From Candidatus Altarchaeales archaeon ex4484_96 (GTDB lineage Archaea; Altiarchaeota; Altiarchaeia; IMC4; QMZM01): 23,023 bases of DNA. This document shows, in pieces, positions 1 to 7,661 of this stretch. How positions within the stretch are numbered: the first letter of the stretch is position 1; every line of letters starts with the position of its first letter. A program made the position numbers and the translations under genes. The notes beneath the pieces were generated by a model, which saw only the letters and a list, made by a program, of their open reading frames with translations, was not told where the DNA came from and ran no database searches. The stretch is from contig NJDH01000004.1 in the NCBI GenBank assembly GCA_002254405.1, positions 1 through 23,023 of the forward strand, written 5' to 3'.

Positions 1-162
1 GATTAAATATGTGATATACTGTTTCATTGTCTTTTCTTCTGAGGCAGAATTTCAGGTTAGTAGTTAAATATAACACCCTCCATTTTTTTTCTAATACATT
101 ACTCCCAAAAGAACCCATCTTTTTTTTTGTTATAATGTTGATTGATGCTTCAATCGGATAAA
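1..162. other. Left-edge AT-rich non-coding stretch
   Basis: No convincing gene is visible here. One plus-strand frame stays open from base 2 to a TAA ending at base 66, so the last ~20 codons of a gene outside the window are possible, but the stretch is too short to judge. T-runs at about 82-90 and 119-128 would suit a terminator for such a plus-strand gene. The minus-strand sulfotransferase gene ends at 163, so its 3' untranslated region also falls here. Confidence 0.3.
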
Positions 163-1089
163 TCATTTATTTATGATTTCGATTAAGTGATTTTGGAATT
201 CAGGGTAGTCGCTAAAGTATTTCATAGCTGATTCAATACCATACTCTTTTATTTTTTCATCGTTATCGTATCTGGTTTTGATTTTAATAACCTCTGAGGC
301 GTCCTTAATCCATCTCTCGTCCACATCTAATTCGAAGAAAGACGCTATCTGAGCCAAATCAGCTACAAAACCGTCCTCGAAAAAAAATAGAAATCTATTT
401 GGGTGTCTGTCCTTTAATTTGAGGAAAAAAAGAAATTCTTTGAGTATCTCATCAATGCATTCTTCAACATTGGATATTCTTTTGCTGAAAACCTTATAGT
501 GTCCTGTTCTGATATTGGATTTCGCGCAGTTTATCGGGTTTCTGATAGGTAGAATAAACCTTAATCTCTTGTTTTTCTTTAATAAATCGTCGATATCCAA
601 CGCCTCGTTTTTTATTATATTGCTTACCTTGAGGGATTCCTTCCAGAACAGGCAATTTATCTTTTTCTTTAGATGCGAGTCGTATCTAGCGAAATATTTT
701 TCTTTCATGATGCCGTGGTCAAATGCATGTGAATGAAATATCCCCCCTCCGTAGTTACCTCCTCTACCATGTAGTGAAGCGTATACGGCGAAACTTAAAA
801 AGCTGCTGAATTTTTTTTCGGAGTAATCTTGGAAAAAATTTATTTTCTTGTTGCTGAAAACTCTTTCTCCCGCATGGTTGAGCACCTGGCAGTTGGGGTG
901 GAGGCTGAGAACGGATGCGGTTAAAGTTGTTAGATTCCGATAGGGGCCTAGCATTATTCCGACTGTTTTGATTTCTCTTGTTTTATTTTGGTAATATGTG
1001 GGAAGTATCCTGTCGGATAATCCCCCAATCGTGTGTTGGTATAGTTTTGATGTGATTTTCTGTGTTGAAACCATTTTCCCTTTCTTCAC
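163..1089 (-). CDS. Sulfotransferase family protein (PAPS-dependent, probable carbohydrate sulfotransferase)
   Basis: It likely transfers a sulfate group from PAPS to a sugar or other surface acceptor. Seen in the protein (308 aa): a P-loop-like 5'-phosphosulfate-binding segment near residues 44-56 (GIMLGPYRNLTTL), followed by a helix ending in HPN, and a second motif RNPINCAKS at 183-191. In that motif Arg183 and Ser191 are eight residues apart, the spacing of the 3'-phosphate-binding Arg/Ser pair in sulfotransferases. No signal peptide is evident. The frame opens with GTG at 1089; an ATG five codons on (1074), preceded by GGGA, is equally possible. A TTTATAGA box lies about 20 bases before the GTG. 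The gene is clearly more AT-rich than the downstream folate genes (sampled lines 28-48% GC), which hints at separate acquisition. The acceptor cannot be told. The PAPS-making genes at 12.8-14.4 kb support the assignment. Confidence 0.7.
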   Translation of the reverse strand: MKKGKMVSTQKITSKLYQHTIGGLSDRILPTYYQNKTREIKTVGIMLGPYRNLTTLTASVLSLHPNCQVLNHAGERVFSNKKINFFQDYSEKKFSSFLSFAVYASLHGRGGNYGGGIFHSHAFDHGIMKEKYFARYDSHLKKKINCLFWKESLKVSNIIKNEALDIDDLLKKNKRLRFILPIRNPINCAKSNIRTGHYKVFSKRISNVEECIDEILKEFLFFLKLKDRHPNRFLFFFEDGFVADLAQIASFFELDVDERWIKDASEVIKIKTRYDNDEKIKEYGIESAMKYFSDYPEFQNHLIEIINK

Positions 1090-1210
1090 TAATTATGTAA
1101 ATCTATCTATAAATGACAGTATATGCTTGCGCTTAGGGTTAAATGATTAGTTTATCATGGTATTGACTCATGGATTATTTTTGTTTTGTTTTTAGTTTAT
1201 TCGTCACTAT

Positions 1211-1236
1211 CTATTATACAAAAAAACGCTGATAGA
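1211..1236 (+). promoter_or_regulatory. TATA-like promoter for the deacetylase-like gene
   Basis: CTATTATAC at 1211-1219 sits about 22 bases before the ATG at 1237. This is the arrangement expected for a leaderless archaeal transcript, and it helps choose that ATG over the upstream in-frame TTG at 1186. Confidence 0.45.
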
Positions 1237-2025
1237 ATGATTTACTTGACCGGCGACGTCCATCATGCTTATCGAAGGAATCTGGAGCAAAGGTATTCGG
1301 ATAAAAGCGAGGTGCAGCTTGCACTAGAATACGCGGTTATCGCGGAAAAGCACGGGTTGAAGGCTACCTTATTTTGCACCGGAAAGACCGTTGAGCAGGA
1401 GCCGGATAAGATGCGGGAGCTTGCATCCAGGGCCAACGTCGAGTTGGGCGGCCACACCTACAGTGCATTCGAGTCAATCCCCAAAGAGGTTAAATATTTA
1501 TTGGGTAAAATCTGGGGCTGCAGCTACGGACCCCGCTTCATACAGGAGAGAGACATCAGCAAAACAATATCTGCGATGAAAAAAATCGACGTGGATATCA
1601 GCTCATGGAGAACTCATGCGTTCTCATCCAACAACGTCACACAAACCTTGCTTGCGGACAAGGGAATTATGGTTCTCTCAGATTACATCAACCGGAAACA
1701 AACAAAACCTTACAAGAAAAACAACCTAATCCACCTACCCATCAACACCATAGTAGACCACGACTCCCTGCTGCACGCTCACGTAACGGAGGGGTCGGGT
1801 CCTGTTGGCAGCCAAAATAACCCCGGCGGATTAAGCGCAGGGGAATATTTAAATATTTTATGCGCTCAGGTGAAAGAAATAAACGAACAGAAAGGGGATG
1901 CGGTCATATTATGCCATCCCATGTGCATGCATACCCTGGATGGATTTGATACATTCAGGTTATTGTGTGATTATCTAAGCCAATATGATTCGTTGTTTGC
2001 GAGGGAGGCGATAATACATGGATAA
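1237..2025 (+). CDS. Polysaccharide deacetylase-like (NodB/CE4 fold) protein
   Basis: A probable carbohydrate-active enzyme that removes acetyl groups from sugars, or a non-classical relative. Read from ATG 1237 it is 262 aa. CE4-like motifs are visible: the first-strand Asp in LTGDVHH (Asp7), GGHT at 71-74 (His73), WRTH at 124-127 (Arg125) and the late catalytic-type ILCHP (His227). The classical H-S/T-x-x-x-H motif is incomplete: after His73 the second His is absent, so metal binding may differ, perhaps using His9 or His10. The frame extends upstream to a TTG at 1186, but that stretch overlaps the TATA-like element and adds nothing family-like. The gene overlaps the following glycosyltransferase by 8 bases, so the two are cotranscribed and probably act on the same glycan. 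The fold is fairly sure; the substrate is not. Confidence 0.65.
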   Translation: MIYLTGDVHHAYRRNLEQRYSDKSEVQLALEYAVIAEKHGLKATLFCTGKTVEQEPDKMRELASRANVELGGHTYSAFESIPKEVKYLLGKIWGCSYGPRFIQERDISKTISAMKKIDVDISSWRTHAFSSNNVTQTLLADKGIMVLSDYINRKQTKPYKKNNLIHLPINTIVDHDSLLHAHVTEGSGPVGSQNNPGGLSAGEYLNILCAQVKEINEQKGDAVILCHPMCMHTLDGFDTFRLLCDYLSQYDSLFAREAIIHG

Positions 2026-3094
2026 AATACTTTTAGTATCTGAGGAACCTGTTTCCTCGCCTGATACTCCTTTTCCAAGAGGTGGGGCGTTGTTCATATA
2101 CTATCTGGCCCGGGAGCTGGCTAAGGAACATAAAATCGCTATCTCGGCTGCAAGAGGATCGGATACTTCGCTTAAAGATGCGGGGGTTGAGATGCACTCT
2201 AATCTGGTTTACACGGCCAGGTATCATCTTTTGGTTCGGATGCCGTTTTTATTGTATAACCTGCTGCGGGTTTATCTCACGGCGAGGGCGGTGAAACCTG
2301 ATGTTTTGTTCGCCAAAAACACCGGCGTGTTTTTGCCAACCTATCTGGCGGGAAAGATGCTTAACAAGAAAGTCGCCTGCGGGGTGGGTTCGATGCCTTA
2401 CGCCGGCTTCAACAGGAGATTCGCTCAACATGTGCTGGGCTATAAATGGGATGTAGTGTACGCTTCCGGGAGCCGGCTTAAAGAATTCTGCGAGAAACAC
2501 TCTAATGCGCCGGTAGTGGACATAGGAAATGCGGTTGACCTTGATTTGTTCCAGCCCGGTAACTGGCTTGAATCAAGGAAAAAACTACGTCTTCCCCTGA
2601 AAACCAGGTTGCTGGTTTATGCGGGCTCTTTCGAGCCTGTGAAGAGGCTTCCTGAGCTGATTAAATGGTTTACGCAGGCTAAATCCTCCAATACAATCCT
2701 TCTTTTGGTCGGGGACGGGCCGGACAGAAAAAAGATTATGTCTGAAGCAGGCGATAATGTTTTGTTCAAGGAGAGCATTGAATACATGAACATGCCTTAC
2801 CTGTATAATGCTGCGAGCGCGTTTGTTTTAAACTCCGAGTCAGAGGGCATACCCCGCTCGGTGGTTGAATCCCTGGCCTGCAGAACACCGGTATTAATAC
2901 ATAAGCCTGCGGGAGAATACTATCACAGATACGATACCAAGGGTATTGTTTACTACTCTGATCCGGCGGAATTCAGCGAGAAACTAAATCTTATACTCAA
3001 CAAAAAAACAGGATTCGACACCAACTTCATAAGCGAGGACTTCACCTGGGATAAGGTAGCGGCTAGATTCACTCAACCCTTGCTCAGCTCGTAG
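2018..3094 (+). CDS. Glycosyltransferase, GT4 family (GT-B fold)
   Basis: It transfers a sugar from a nucleotide-sugar donor to a growing glycan at the cytoplasmic face. The protein is 358 aa. The N-terminal half has the PRGGALFIYYLARELAKEH segment near residues 20-38, typical of the GT4 acceptor domain (gly-rich loop after the first strand). The C-terminal donor domain begins near residue 193 with LLVYAGSFEPVKRLPEL, then LLVGDGPDRKKI. The donor-binding E-x7-E motif is Glu276-Glu284 in SEGIPRSVVESLA. No membrane segment is clear. The gene starts inside the end of the deacetylase-like gene and its last 22 bases overlap, tail to tail, the GT2 gene on the other strand. Donor and linkage cannot be predicted. 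Confidence 0.85.
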   Translation: MDKILLVSEEPVSSPDTPFPRGGALFIYYLARELAKEHKIAISAARGSDTSLKDAGVEMHSNLVYTARYHLLVRMPFLLYNLLRVYLTARAVKPDVLFAKNTGVFLPTYLAGKMLNKKVACGVGSMPYAGFNRRFAQHVLGYKWDVVYASGSRLKEFCEKHSNAPVVDIGNAVDLDLFQPGNWLESRKKLRLPLKTRLLVYAGSFEPVKRLPELIKWFTQAKSSNTILLLVGDGPDRKKIMSEAGDNVLFKESIEYMNMPYLYNAASAFVLNSESEGIPRSVVESLACRTPVLIHKPAGEYYHRYDTKGIVYYSDPAEFSEKLNLILNKKTGFDTNFISEDFTWDKVAARFTQPLLSS

Positions 3095-3687
3095 AGCAAA
3101 TAAAAAAATTGTTTAAGATGACCCCAGGCGATGGCTCTTTTTTTGTTTATCTGCCGGTTATATACCGGGATTTCCCGGAATACGGCTCCATGGCGAAGGG
3201 ACTCCAAAAGCAGAATACCGCAGGTGCATTCCCCCCGCAACTCAAGTTTCACGGCCAGCTCTTTTTTCAGGGCGCGAAAGCCGGTCCCTGAATCCAAGAC
3301 CTTAACCTTAAGGTTAACTATCTGGTTAAGCAGGCGCTCAGATAATCTTGTAATATGGGCTCTCACACCAAAAACCAAATCCGCTTCACCGTCTGTTATC
3401 GGCTTAACCAGCTTTGGGATATAAGCAGGGTCATGTTCTCCGTCCCCGTCCAATGTTACGATAATGTCTCCTTTCGCCTCCCTGAAGCCTTTTTTAATGG
3501 AATAAATATATCCTATATTGGCTTCGTTTCGTATAACCCGGGCGCCGGCCTCCCTGGCCACAGCTCTGGTTTCGTCGGATGAGCAGTCGTCGACCACAAC
3601 CACCTCATCCACATAATCAAGGGCCTTCCCTACCACACCGCCTATCCTCTCCCCCTCGTTATAGGCTGGTATCACAGCAGATATCAT
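3073..3687 (-). CDS. Glycosyltransferase family 2 (DPM1-like)
   Basis: A GT-A enzyme, probably moving a sugar from a nucleotide donor to polyprenyl phosphate or to a lipid-linked glycan. The protein is 204 aa, at the short end for the family. Visible: the opening strand ISAVIPAYNEGERIGGVV, the nucleotide-binding VVDDCSSDET (Asp33/Asp34), the metal-binding DGD at 80-82 within TLDGDGEHDP, and DSGTGFRALKKE near residues 132-143, typical of dolichyl-phosphate mannosyltransferase-like members. It lacks the C-terminal membrane helices of longer family members. It is the last gene of a five-gene minus-strand operon; its ATG overlaps the epimerase stop by 4 bases (ATGA at 3684-3687). Confidence 0.85.
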   Translation of the reverse strand: MISAVIPAYNEGERIGGVVGKALDYVDEVVVVDDCSSDETRAVAREAGARVIRNEANIGYIYSIKKGFREAKGDIIVTLDGDGEHDPAYIPKLVKPITDGEADLVFGVRAHITRLSERLLNQIVNLKVKVLDSGTGFRALKKELAVKLELRGECTCGILLLESLRHGAVFREIPVYNRQINKKRAIAWGHLKQFFYLLYELSKG

Positions 3688-4589
3688 ATTTTATGCTCCC
3701 TGTACCATCTGATGGTTTGCTCAAGCCCTTCCCGCAGGCTGAACATTGGGTTGTAATCCATCTCACTTCTAGCCTTATCTATGCTGCAGAAATTGATTTT
3801 TATCTCGCCTTTTCTCTCAGGCTTAAAATCTATCTTAATCTTTTTACCCGTCAGCTCCTCGATTAAGTCCAGCAGCTCAAGCAGGCTGGTTTGTTTACCT
3901 GTGCCAACATGATACAAGCCTGTTATGTCACCCGATATGCTTTTATGTATTGCCTGGCATATGTCGCCCACGTAAACTAAGTCGCGGCTTTGTTTCCCGT
4001 CCCCATATACTGTTACGGGTTCCCCTTTAAGGGCCTTGCGTATGAAAAGATGCACGGCACTCATTTTATGCATGGAATAAGGCCCGTAGACGTTGGAGAA
4101 ACGCAGGCATATTGTTTTAAGCCCATATGAGGCGTTGAAGGCGAAACAGTATCCTTCGCCTGCGAGCTTGCCCGCTCCATAAGGGGAAAGCGGTCTTGGA
4201 ACCAAACCCTCATGCAGCGGGGGTTTATGCTCGCCAAGGGGCGCAGCCGATGAAGCATGTATGAATCCATTAATCGAGTCCCTGCTGTGAAAAAGCAGGT
4301 TCAGGGTGCCCAATACATTAACATCGGCGTCCCTTAAAGGGTTGTTTATCGATGGAATAACACCTGTTTCCGCGGCCAGGTTAACGACATAATCACACCC
4401 CGATAATGCTTTTTTGACCGTTGGCCCGTCTCTTATGTCGCCTTTGATGAACTCTACTTCAGGGTTAAGGTATCTTTTTCTCTCATCCGAGCGGTCCAAT
4501 ACCCTAACCTTAAAATCGCTTACCTCACTCAGGTATTCGATGAGATTCAGGCCGATGAAGCCGCATCCTCCCGTAACCAAAACCCTCAT
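3684..4589 (-). CDS. NAD-dependent NDP-sugar epimerase/dehydratase (UDP-glucose 4-epimerase-like)
   Basis: An extended short-chain dehydrogenase that interconverts or dehydrates a nucleotide sugar and so supplies a donor for the local glycosyltransferases. The protein is 301 aa. It starts with the Rossmann motif VTGGCGFIG (residues 5-13), has the acidic ribose-binding Asp at LDRSD, the catalytic Ser near 113-114 (HASSAAPLGE) and the catalytic YGAGK (Tyr137, Lys141). RFSNVYGP and YGDGKQSRDLVYVGD are typical of the epimerase branch. The gene overlaps the thioredoxin gene upstream and the GT2 gene downstream by 4 bases each, so translation is probably coupled. The exact sugar is unknown; GalE-like, UDP-GlcNAc 4-epimerase or a dehydratase are all possible. 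Confidence 0.85.
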   Translation of the reverse strand: MRVLVTGGCGFIGLNLIEYLSEVSDFKVRVLDRSDERKRYLNPEVEFIKGDIRDGPTVKKALSGCDYVVNLAAETGVIPSINNPLRDADVNVLGTLNLLFHSRDSINGFIHASSAAPLGEHKPPLHEGLVPRPLSPYGAGKLAGEGYCFAFNASYGLKTICLRFSNVYGPYSMHKMSAVHLFIRKALKGEPVTVYGDGKQSRDLVYVGDICQAIHKSISGDITGLYHVGTGKQTSLLELLDLIEELTGKKIKIDFKPERKGEIKINFCSIDKARSEMDYNPMFSLREGLEQTIRWYREHKI

Positions 4590-4897
4590 TTTAGTTCCTC
4601 TATTATCTTTATAAGCTGGTTTTTTGATTTAGCGCTGACCTCCCGATGTAAAAGCTCGCCTTTTTTGAAAAAAAGGAAAGTCGGTACCCCCCTTATCTCG
4701 TATTTTTTCGTCAAAGACCTGTTTCTGTCGGTGTTTATTTTGCAGATGGTAACCTGGGGGTAATCTGTTTCAAGCTCCTTTAGGGTGGGCTCCATTATCT
4801 TGCAGGGCGGGCACCATGAAGACCAGAACTCGGCCAGAACCAGATTATCTGATTCAAGCACCTGCTCGCTGAAGCTTGCTTCGCTGACGTCAATCAT
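4586..4897 (-). CDS. Thioredoxin
   Basis: A small cytoplasmic dithiol reductant of 103 aa, the usual single-domain size. Visible: the active-site WCPPC (Trp28, Cys29, Cys32), the preceding LAEFWSS strand, and the cis-proline loop RGVPTFLFF. WCPPC differs from the commonest WCGPC and can shift redox potential. There is no signal peptide. It overlaps the UDP-sulfoquinovose synthase stop by 4 bases and the epimerase start by 4 bases, so it sits inside a nucleotide-sugar operon. Inference: it may keep the Cys-rich synthase reduced, or feed electrons to an unseen PAPS reductase that makes sulfite for the synthase. Thioredoxin identity is firm; its specific partner is not shown by the sequence. Confidence 0.93.
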   Translation of the reverse strand: MIDVSEASFSEQVLESDNLVLAEFWSSWCPPCKIMEPTLKELETDYPQVTICKINTDRNRSLTKKYEIRGVPTFLFFKKGELLHREVSAKSKNQLIKIIEELK

Positions 4898-6399
4898 TTT
4901 GTGTGGAATGTCGGCTCATATCCTGTTTTTTTCTTGGTGCCTGGCTTATAGAGCTCAAGGACGTCGGAGTCTTTTTTCTCTCCGCTCCAGGTGGTCTTGG
5001 GCATGATAGAGTATTTTTTTTCCTCGATGCGTTTACGCATGAAATCGTTGTTGAGCAAAGCAAGCATTCTGGCCACCTCCTTATCCGGCCCGACTGACGG
5101 GCTGAAACCCCTCTGAGGCAATTTTTTGGCGACAACCTCCATAGGATGCACTTCGGCTTCTACGCGCGGGTTCTCGAGTCTCTGTATCTTCACGTCTAAA
5201 TCAAATTCTTTTGAGGCTACATCAGATACGGTTTCCGCCAGATCCCTTATCTTGTATATCCCCGAGACCTGGTTGACGACGTCATATTGGCCGGGTTCGG
5301 GCGGGGAGACTATCAGGCGAACCATGCATTCCATCGCCTCCTCGAGCGCGATGAAACCCCTTATCTGCTCGCCTTCGCCGTAGATGGTTAATGGTATTCC
5401 CAGTATGGCCTGCGAGACAAACCGGTTTATTACTGTTCCAAACCACTCGTCGATGTCGAATCTGGTTCTCAATCTCTCATCTAGAGCTATCTCCTCGGTG
5501 TGGACCCCATATATCACTCCCTGCATGATGTCGTAGCTTCTAAGCCACCAGTATTTGCAGGCCTCGTAGACGTTGAAGGTGTCCTGCACCTTGCTGCAGT
5601 GATAGAAGGATACCGGGTCGCGTGGAGTCAGTTCGCCTCCCATGCTCCACTCGCGGTCATCCCAGCTTAAAACGGCGTCTGAGGGGAATAATCCCTCAAA
5701 AAGGGGTCTGCCGGTCAGGGGCGCCCCGTATTCTCCCATGGTCCCGAGTTTGATGATGCAGCTTTCGGGCACCACGTCTTTCATAATCCACAGCAGCCCG
5801 AGGGTCCCCAGCACGTTGTTGTTTTGCACCTCAACTGCGTGGTCTAAGTCTACCATGGAGTAGGGGGCGCTGGGTATTTCAGCGTAGTGTACTATGGCCT
5901 CGGGTTTCACTTCCTCGATGAATTCACGCAATGCTTTGAAATCGCGTATGTCCATCCGCCGGAAGTTTATTTCAACATCCAATACCTCTTTGGCGACATG
6001 AAGTCGCTCGGTCATCTTTGGTATGGGGATTATGGTGTGGGCTCCTTTCTCCATGACGCAGTCTCTTCTGGTGTAGTTGTCTATCCCGCTGACCTTGCAG
6101 CCGAGTTTGGCGAGCTTAAGTGCCAGAGGCCAGCCCAGGTACCCGTCTACGCCGAGTATCATGACCTTCATGTCACGGAGCATGAAACCGTATTTGGTTT
6201 CAACCCACTCAGGGCATTGTTCGAAGGTTATGGAGGGCTCAAAATGCCCCAGCTCGGGTCGTCTTGCGCATTCTATGACTATTTCCTTGTCTTCGTCGAG
6301 TGTTTTTTTCATCGACTGCCCGCAGGCCCTGAAATCTATGTTGCCTTTTAGTTTGGCTGCGGGGCAATTCCAGCATGTTTTCTCTGCGTTGTGCATCAT
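4894..6399 (-). CDS. UDP-sulfoquinovose synthase (SQD1/Agl3-like) with Cys-rich N-terminal extension
   Basis: It converts UDP-glucose and sulfite to UDP-sulfoquinovose, the donor of 6-sulfo-quinovose. In Sulfolobus the homologue Agl3 feeds the S-layer N-glycan; in plants SQD1 feeds sulfolipid. The SQD1-type core of this 501-aa protein starts near residue 77: MILGVDGYLGWPLAL (NAD loop), GIDNYTRRD, SAPYSMVD (177-184), KLGTMGEYG (Thr220), the catalytic SFYHCSK (Tyr266, Lys270), GVIYGVHTEE and LTIYGEGEQIRGF. The Thr-Tyr-Lys set and flanking motifs match SQD1, not generic epimerases. Residues 1-76 are an added module with Cys9, Cys12, Cys26, Cys44 and Cys62, looking like a Zn or Fe-S site and not usual for the family. 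An internal start at Met73 or Met77 would remove it, but the upstream frame looks fully coding. It follows the phosphodiesterase gene across an A-tract. Confidence 0.88.
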   Translation of the reverse strand: MMHNAEKTCWNCPAAKLKGNIDFRACGQSMKKTLDEDKEIVIECARRPELGHFEPSITFEQCPEWVETKYGFMLRDMKVMILGVDGYLGWPLALKLAKLGCKVSGIDNYTRRDCVMEKGAHTIIPIPKMTERLHVAKEVLDVEINFRRMDIRDFKALREFIEEVKPEAIVHYAEIPSAPYSMVDLDHAVEVQNNNVLGTLGLLWIMKDVVPESCIIKLGTMGEYGAPLTGRPLFEGLFPSDAVLSWDDREWSMGGELTPRDPVSFYHCSKVQDTFNVYEACKYWWLRSYDIMQGVIYGVHTEEIALDERLRTRFDIDEWFGTVINRFVSQAILGIPLTIYGEGEQIRGFIALEEAMECMVRLIVSPPEPGQYDVVNQVSGIYKIRDLAETVSDVASKEFDLDVKIQRLENPRVEAEVHPMEVVAKKLPQRGFSPSVGPDKEVARMLALLNNDFMRKRIEEKKYSIMPKTTWSGEKKDSDVLELYKPGTKKKTGYEPTFHTK

Positions 6400-6410
6400 T
6401 TTTTTTTTTT

Positions 6411-7661
6411 TTAACTCACCAGTTTAATCACATCCTCTACTGTGGGATGTTCAACATTAAATGAATCATCTATGTTTTTGGTGTACAGGAAGGCTTGGGG
6501 GTTGTGCATTCCGCTCAGCGGGCTATTCTCTGAGAGCACATTGCTTAGCTTGCCTCTGAGGTTAAAGCCTTTGTTTGGGACTAAAACCACGTCCGGTGCG
6601 TTATCCAACTGGGGTCCGTGATATATTTCCTCCCTGAGGTGGGCTTTCTTTATCACCTTATCTCCTGCGATTTTCAGGCTCATAAACGAATCGCGTATTT
6701 CCTGTTTGAGTTCTGGCTCCCGCTCCGCTTCAACCATCCCCCGCGGGTAGTGCCCTCTCCTGTTTATGTATATTCTGCCGTCTTCAAGCGCGAAAGCACT
6801 TGATCCATCGTCTATTCTGTTGTAGCCTCTTCCCTCATCTCTCAGATGGAGGAAGCCCTCGTTTATCAGGTGGCTGTTCAGGTTGATGTTGTATTTCACC
6901 CTCTCCATGCCGTGGTCTGATAATATAATGAGGCTGTCGTCCTCGTTTAATCTATTGTTTATGTTCCCTATTATTTCGTCGATTAAGCCATAAAATTCGA
7001 GGAAACGCTCATGGAGCGTGTGTCCTTCATCCTCGTATACGTGCCAGAGGAAATGCTCTATCCGGTCGCTTCCGGTTATGACGTACATGAGTGTATCCCA
7101 GCTGTATTTATCCCAGAGAAAGTTTAGGGCTTTTGTTCTCGCCTTAAGGGTCTTGAATAGTTCATCCAGCAGCAGGGTGGCGGATTTATGGCCTTTTTCG
7201 GCGTCGACGTCTATCTGGTAGTCGAGTTCTTCGAGTTTGGGGATGATTTTTGCGGGATAGACTGCTTTATCCATGTCCAGGGAGACGAATCCGGAGATGT
7301 GGCATCCGTTTATTTTTTTGACCGGGTATGTGGCGGGGACGTTTATTACCACGTGGGTTCCTTTTATTGTCTGCCAGTAGGGTGGTTTTTTGAGTGCGTT
7401 GGAGTTGGGGAAGCACATGCTGTAGGTGCCTTTGATTATGTCGGAGAAGCCGTAGATTCCGTGTTGCCCCGGGTTGGCTCCGGTTATGATGCTGTTCCAG
7501 GATATTGAGGATACGGCGGGGGTCGAGGACTGCATTATCCTTAGGTTACCTTCGTCTACAAGCGATGCGAGGTTGGGCATGATCTCTTTTTTGCACAGGT
7601 CGACTACCATCTTGTGTGGCATTCCGTCGATTCCGACCAAAACCTTTTTATTTGTGTTCAT
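6411..7661 (-). CDS. Type I phosphodiesterase / nucleotide pyrophosphatase family protein (alkaline phosphatase superfamily), Ser nucleophile
   Basis: A metal-dependent phosphodiesterase or phosphotransferase of 416 aa with a complete two-metal site: Asp12 (GIDGM), nucleophile-position Ser51 (TPAVSSISW) followed by NPGQHGIYGF, Asp199 and His203 (GSDRIEHF), Asp249-His250 (LSDHG) and His386 (GMHNP). The sulfatase C-x-P-x-R signature is absent, so a phosphate ester is the likely substrate. There is no signal peptide or membrane segment, so it probably acts in the cytoplasm. It is the first gene of the minus-strand operon that continues with UDP-sulfoquinovose synthase, thioredoxin, epimerase and GT2, and is divergent from the TrmB regulator 66 bases away. 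Possible roles: cleaving nucleotide sugars or PAPS-related nucleotides, or moving a phospho-headgroup onto a glycan or lipid. The sequence does not decide. Confidence 0.8.
   Translation of the reverse strand: MNTNKKVLVGIDGMPHKMVVDLCKKEIMPNLASLVDEGNLRIMQSSTPAVSSISWNSIITGANPGQHGIYGFSDIIKGTYSMCFPNSNALKKPPYWQTIKGTHVVINVPATYPVKKINGCHISGFVSLDMDKAVYPAKIIPKLEELDYQIDVDAEKGHKSATLLLDELFKTLKARTKALNFLWDKYSWDTLMYVITGSDRIEHFLWHVYEDEGHTLHERFLEFYGLIDEIIGNINNRLNEDDSLIILSDHGMERVKYNINLNSHLINEGFLHLRDEGRGYNRIDDGSSAFALEDGRIYINRRGHYPRGMVEAEREPELKQEIRDSFMSLKIAGDKVIKKAHLREEIYHGPQLDNAPDVVLVPNKGFNLRGKLSNVLSENSPLSGMHNPQAFLYTKNIDDSFNVEHPTVEDVIKLVS

Noticed and set aside
1..66. C-terminal end of an upstream plus-strand gene
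   Set aside because: There are only about 20 open codons with no recognisable motif; this is below what can be supported as a feature.
1186..1236. Upstream TTG start extending the deacetylase-like protein by 17 residues
   Set aside because: The added segment covers the TATA-like element, and the family motif MIYLTGD begins at the ATG at 1237.
5887..6351. 154-codon plus-strand open frame opposite UDP-sulfoquinovose synthase
   Set aside because: It lies fully inside a well-recognised minus-strand gene, shows no family motif and has no promoter. It is a frame shadow of that gene.
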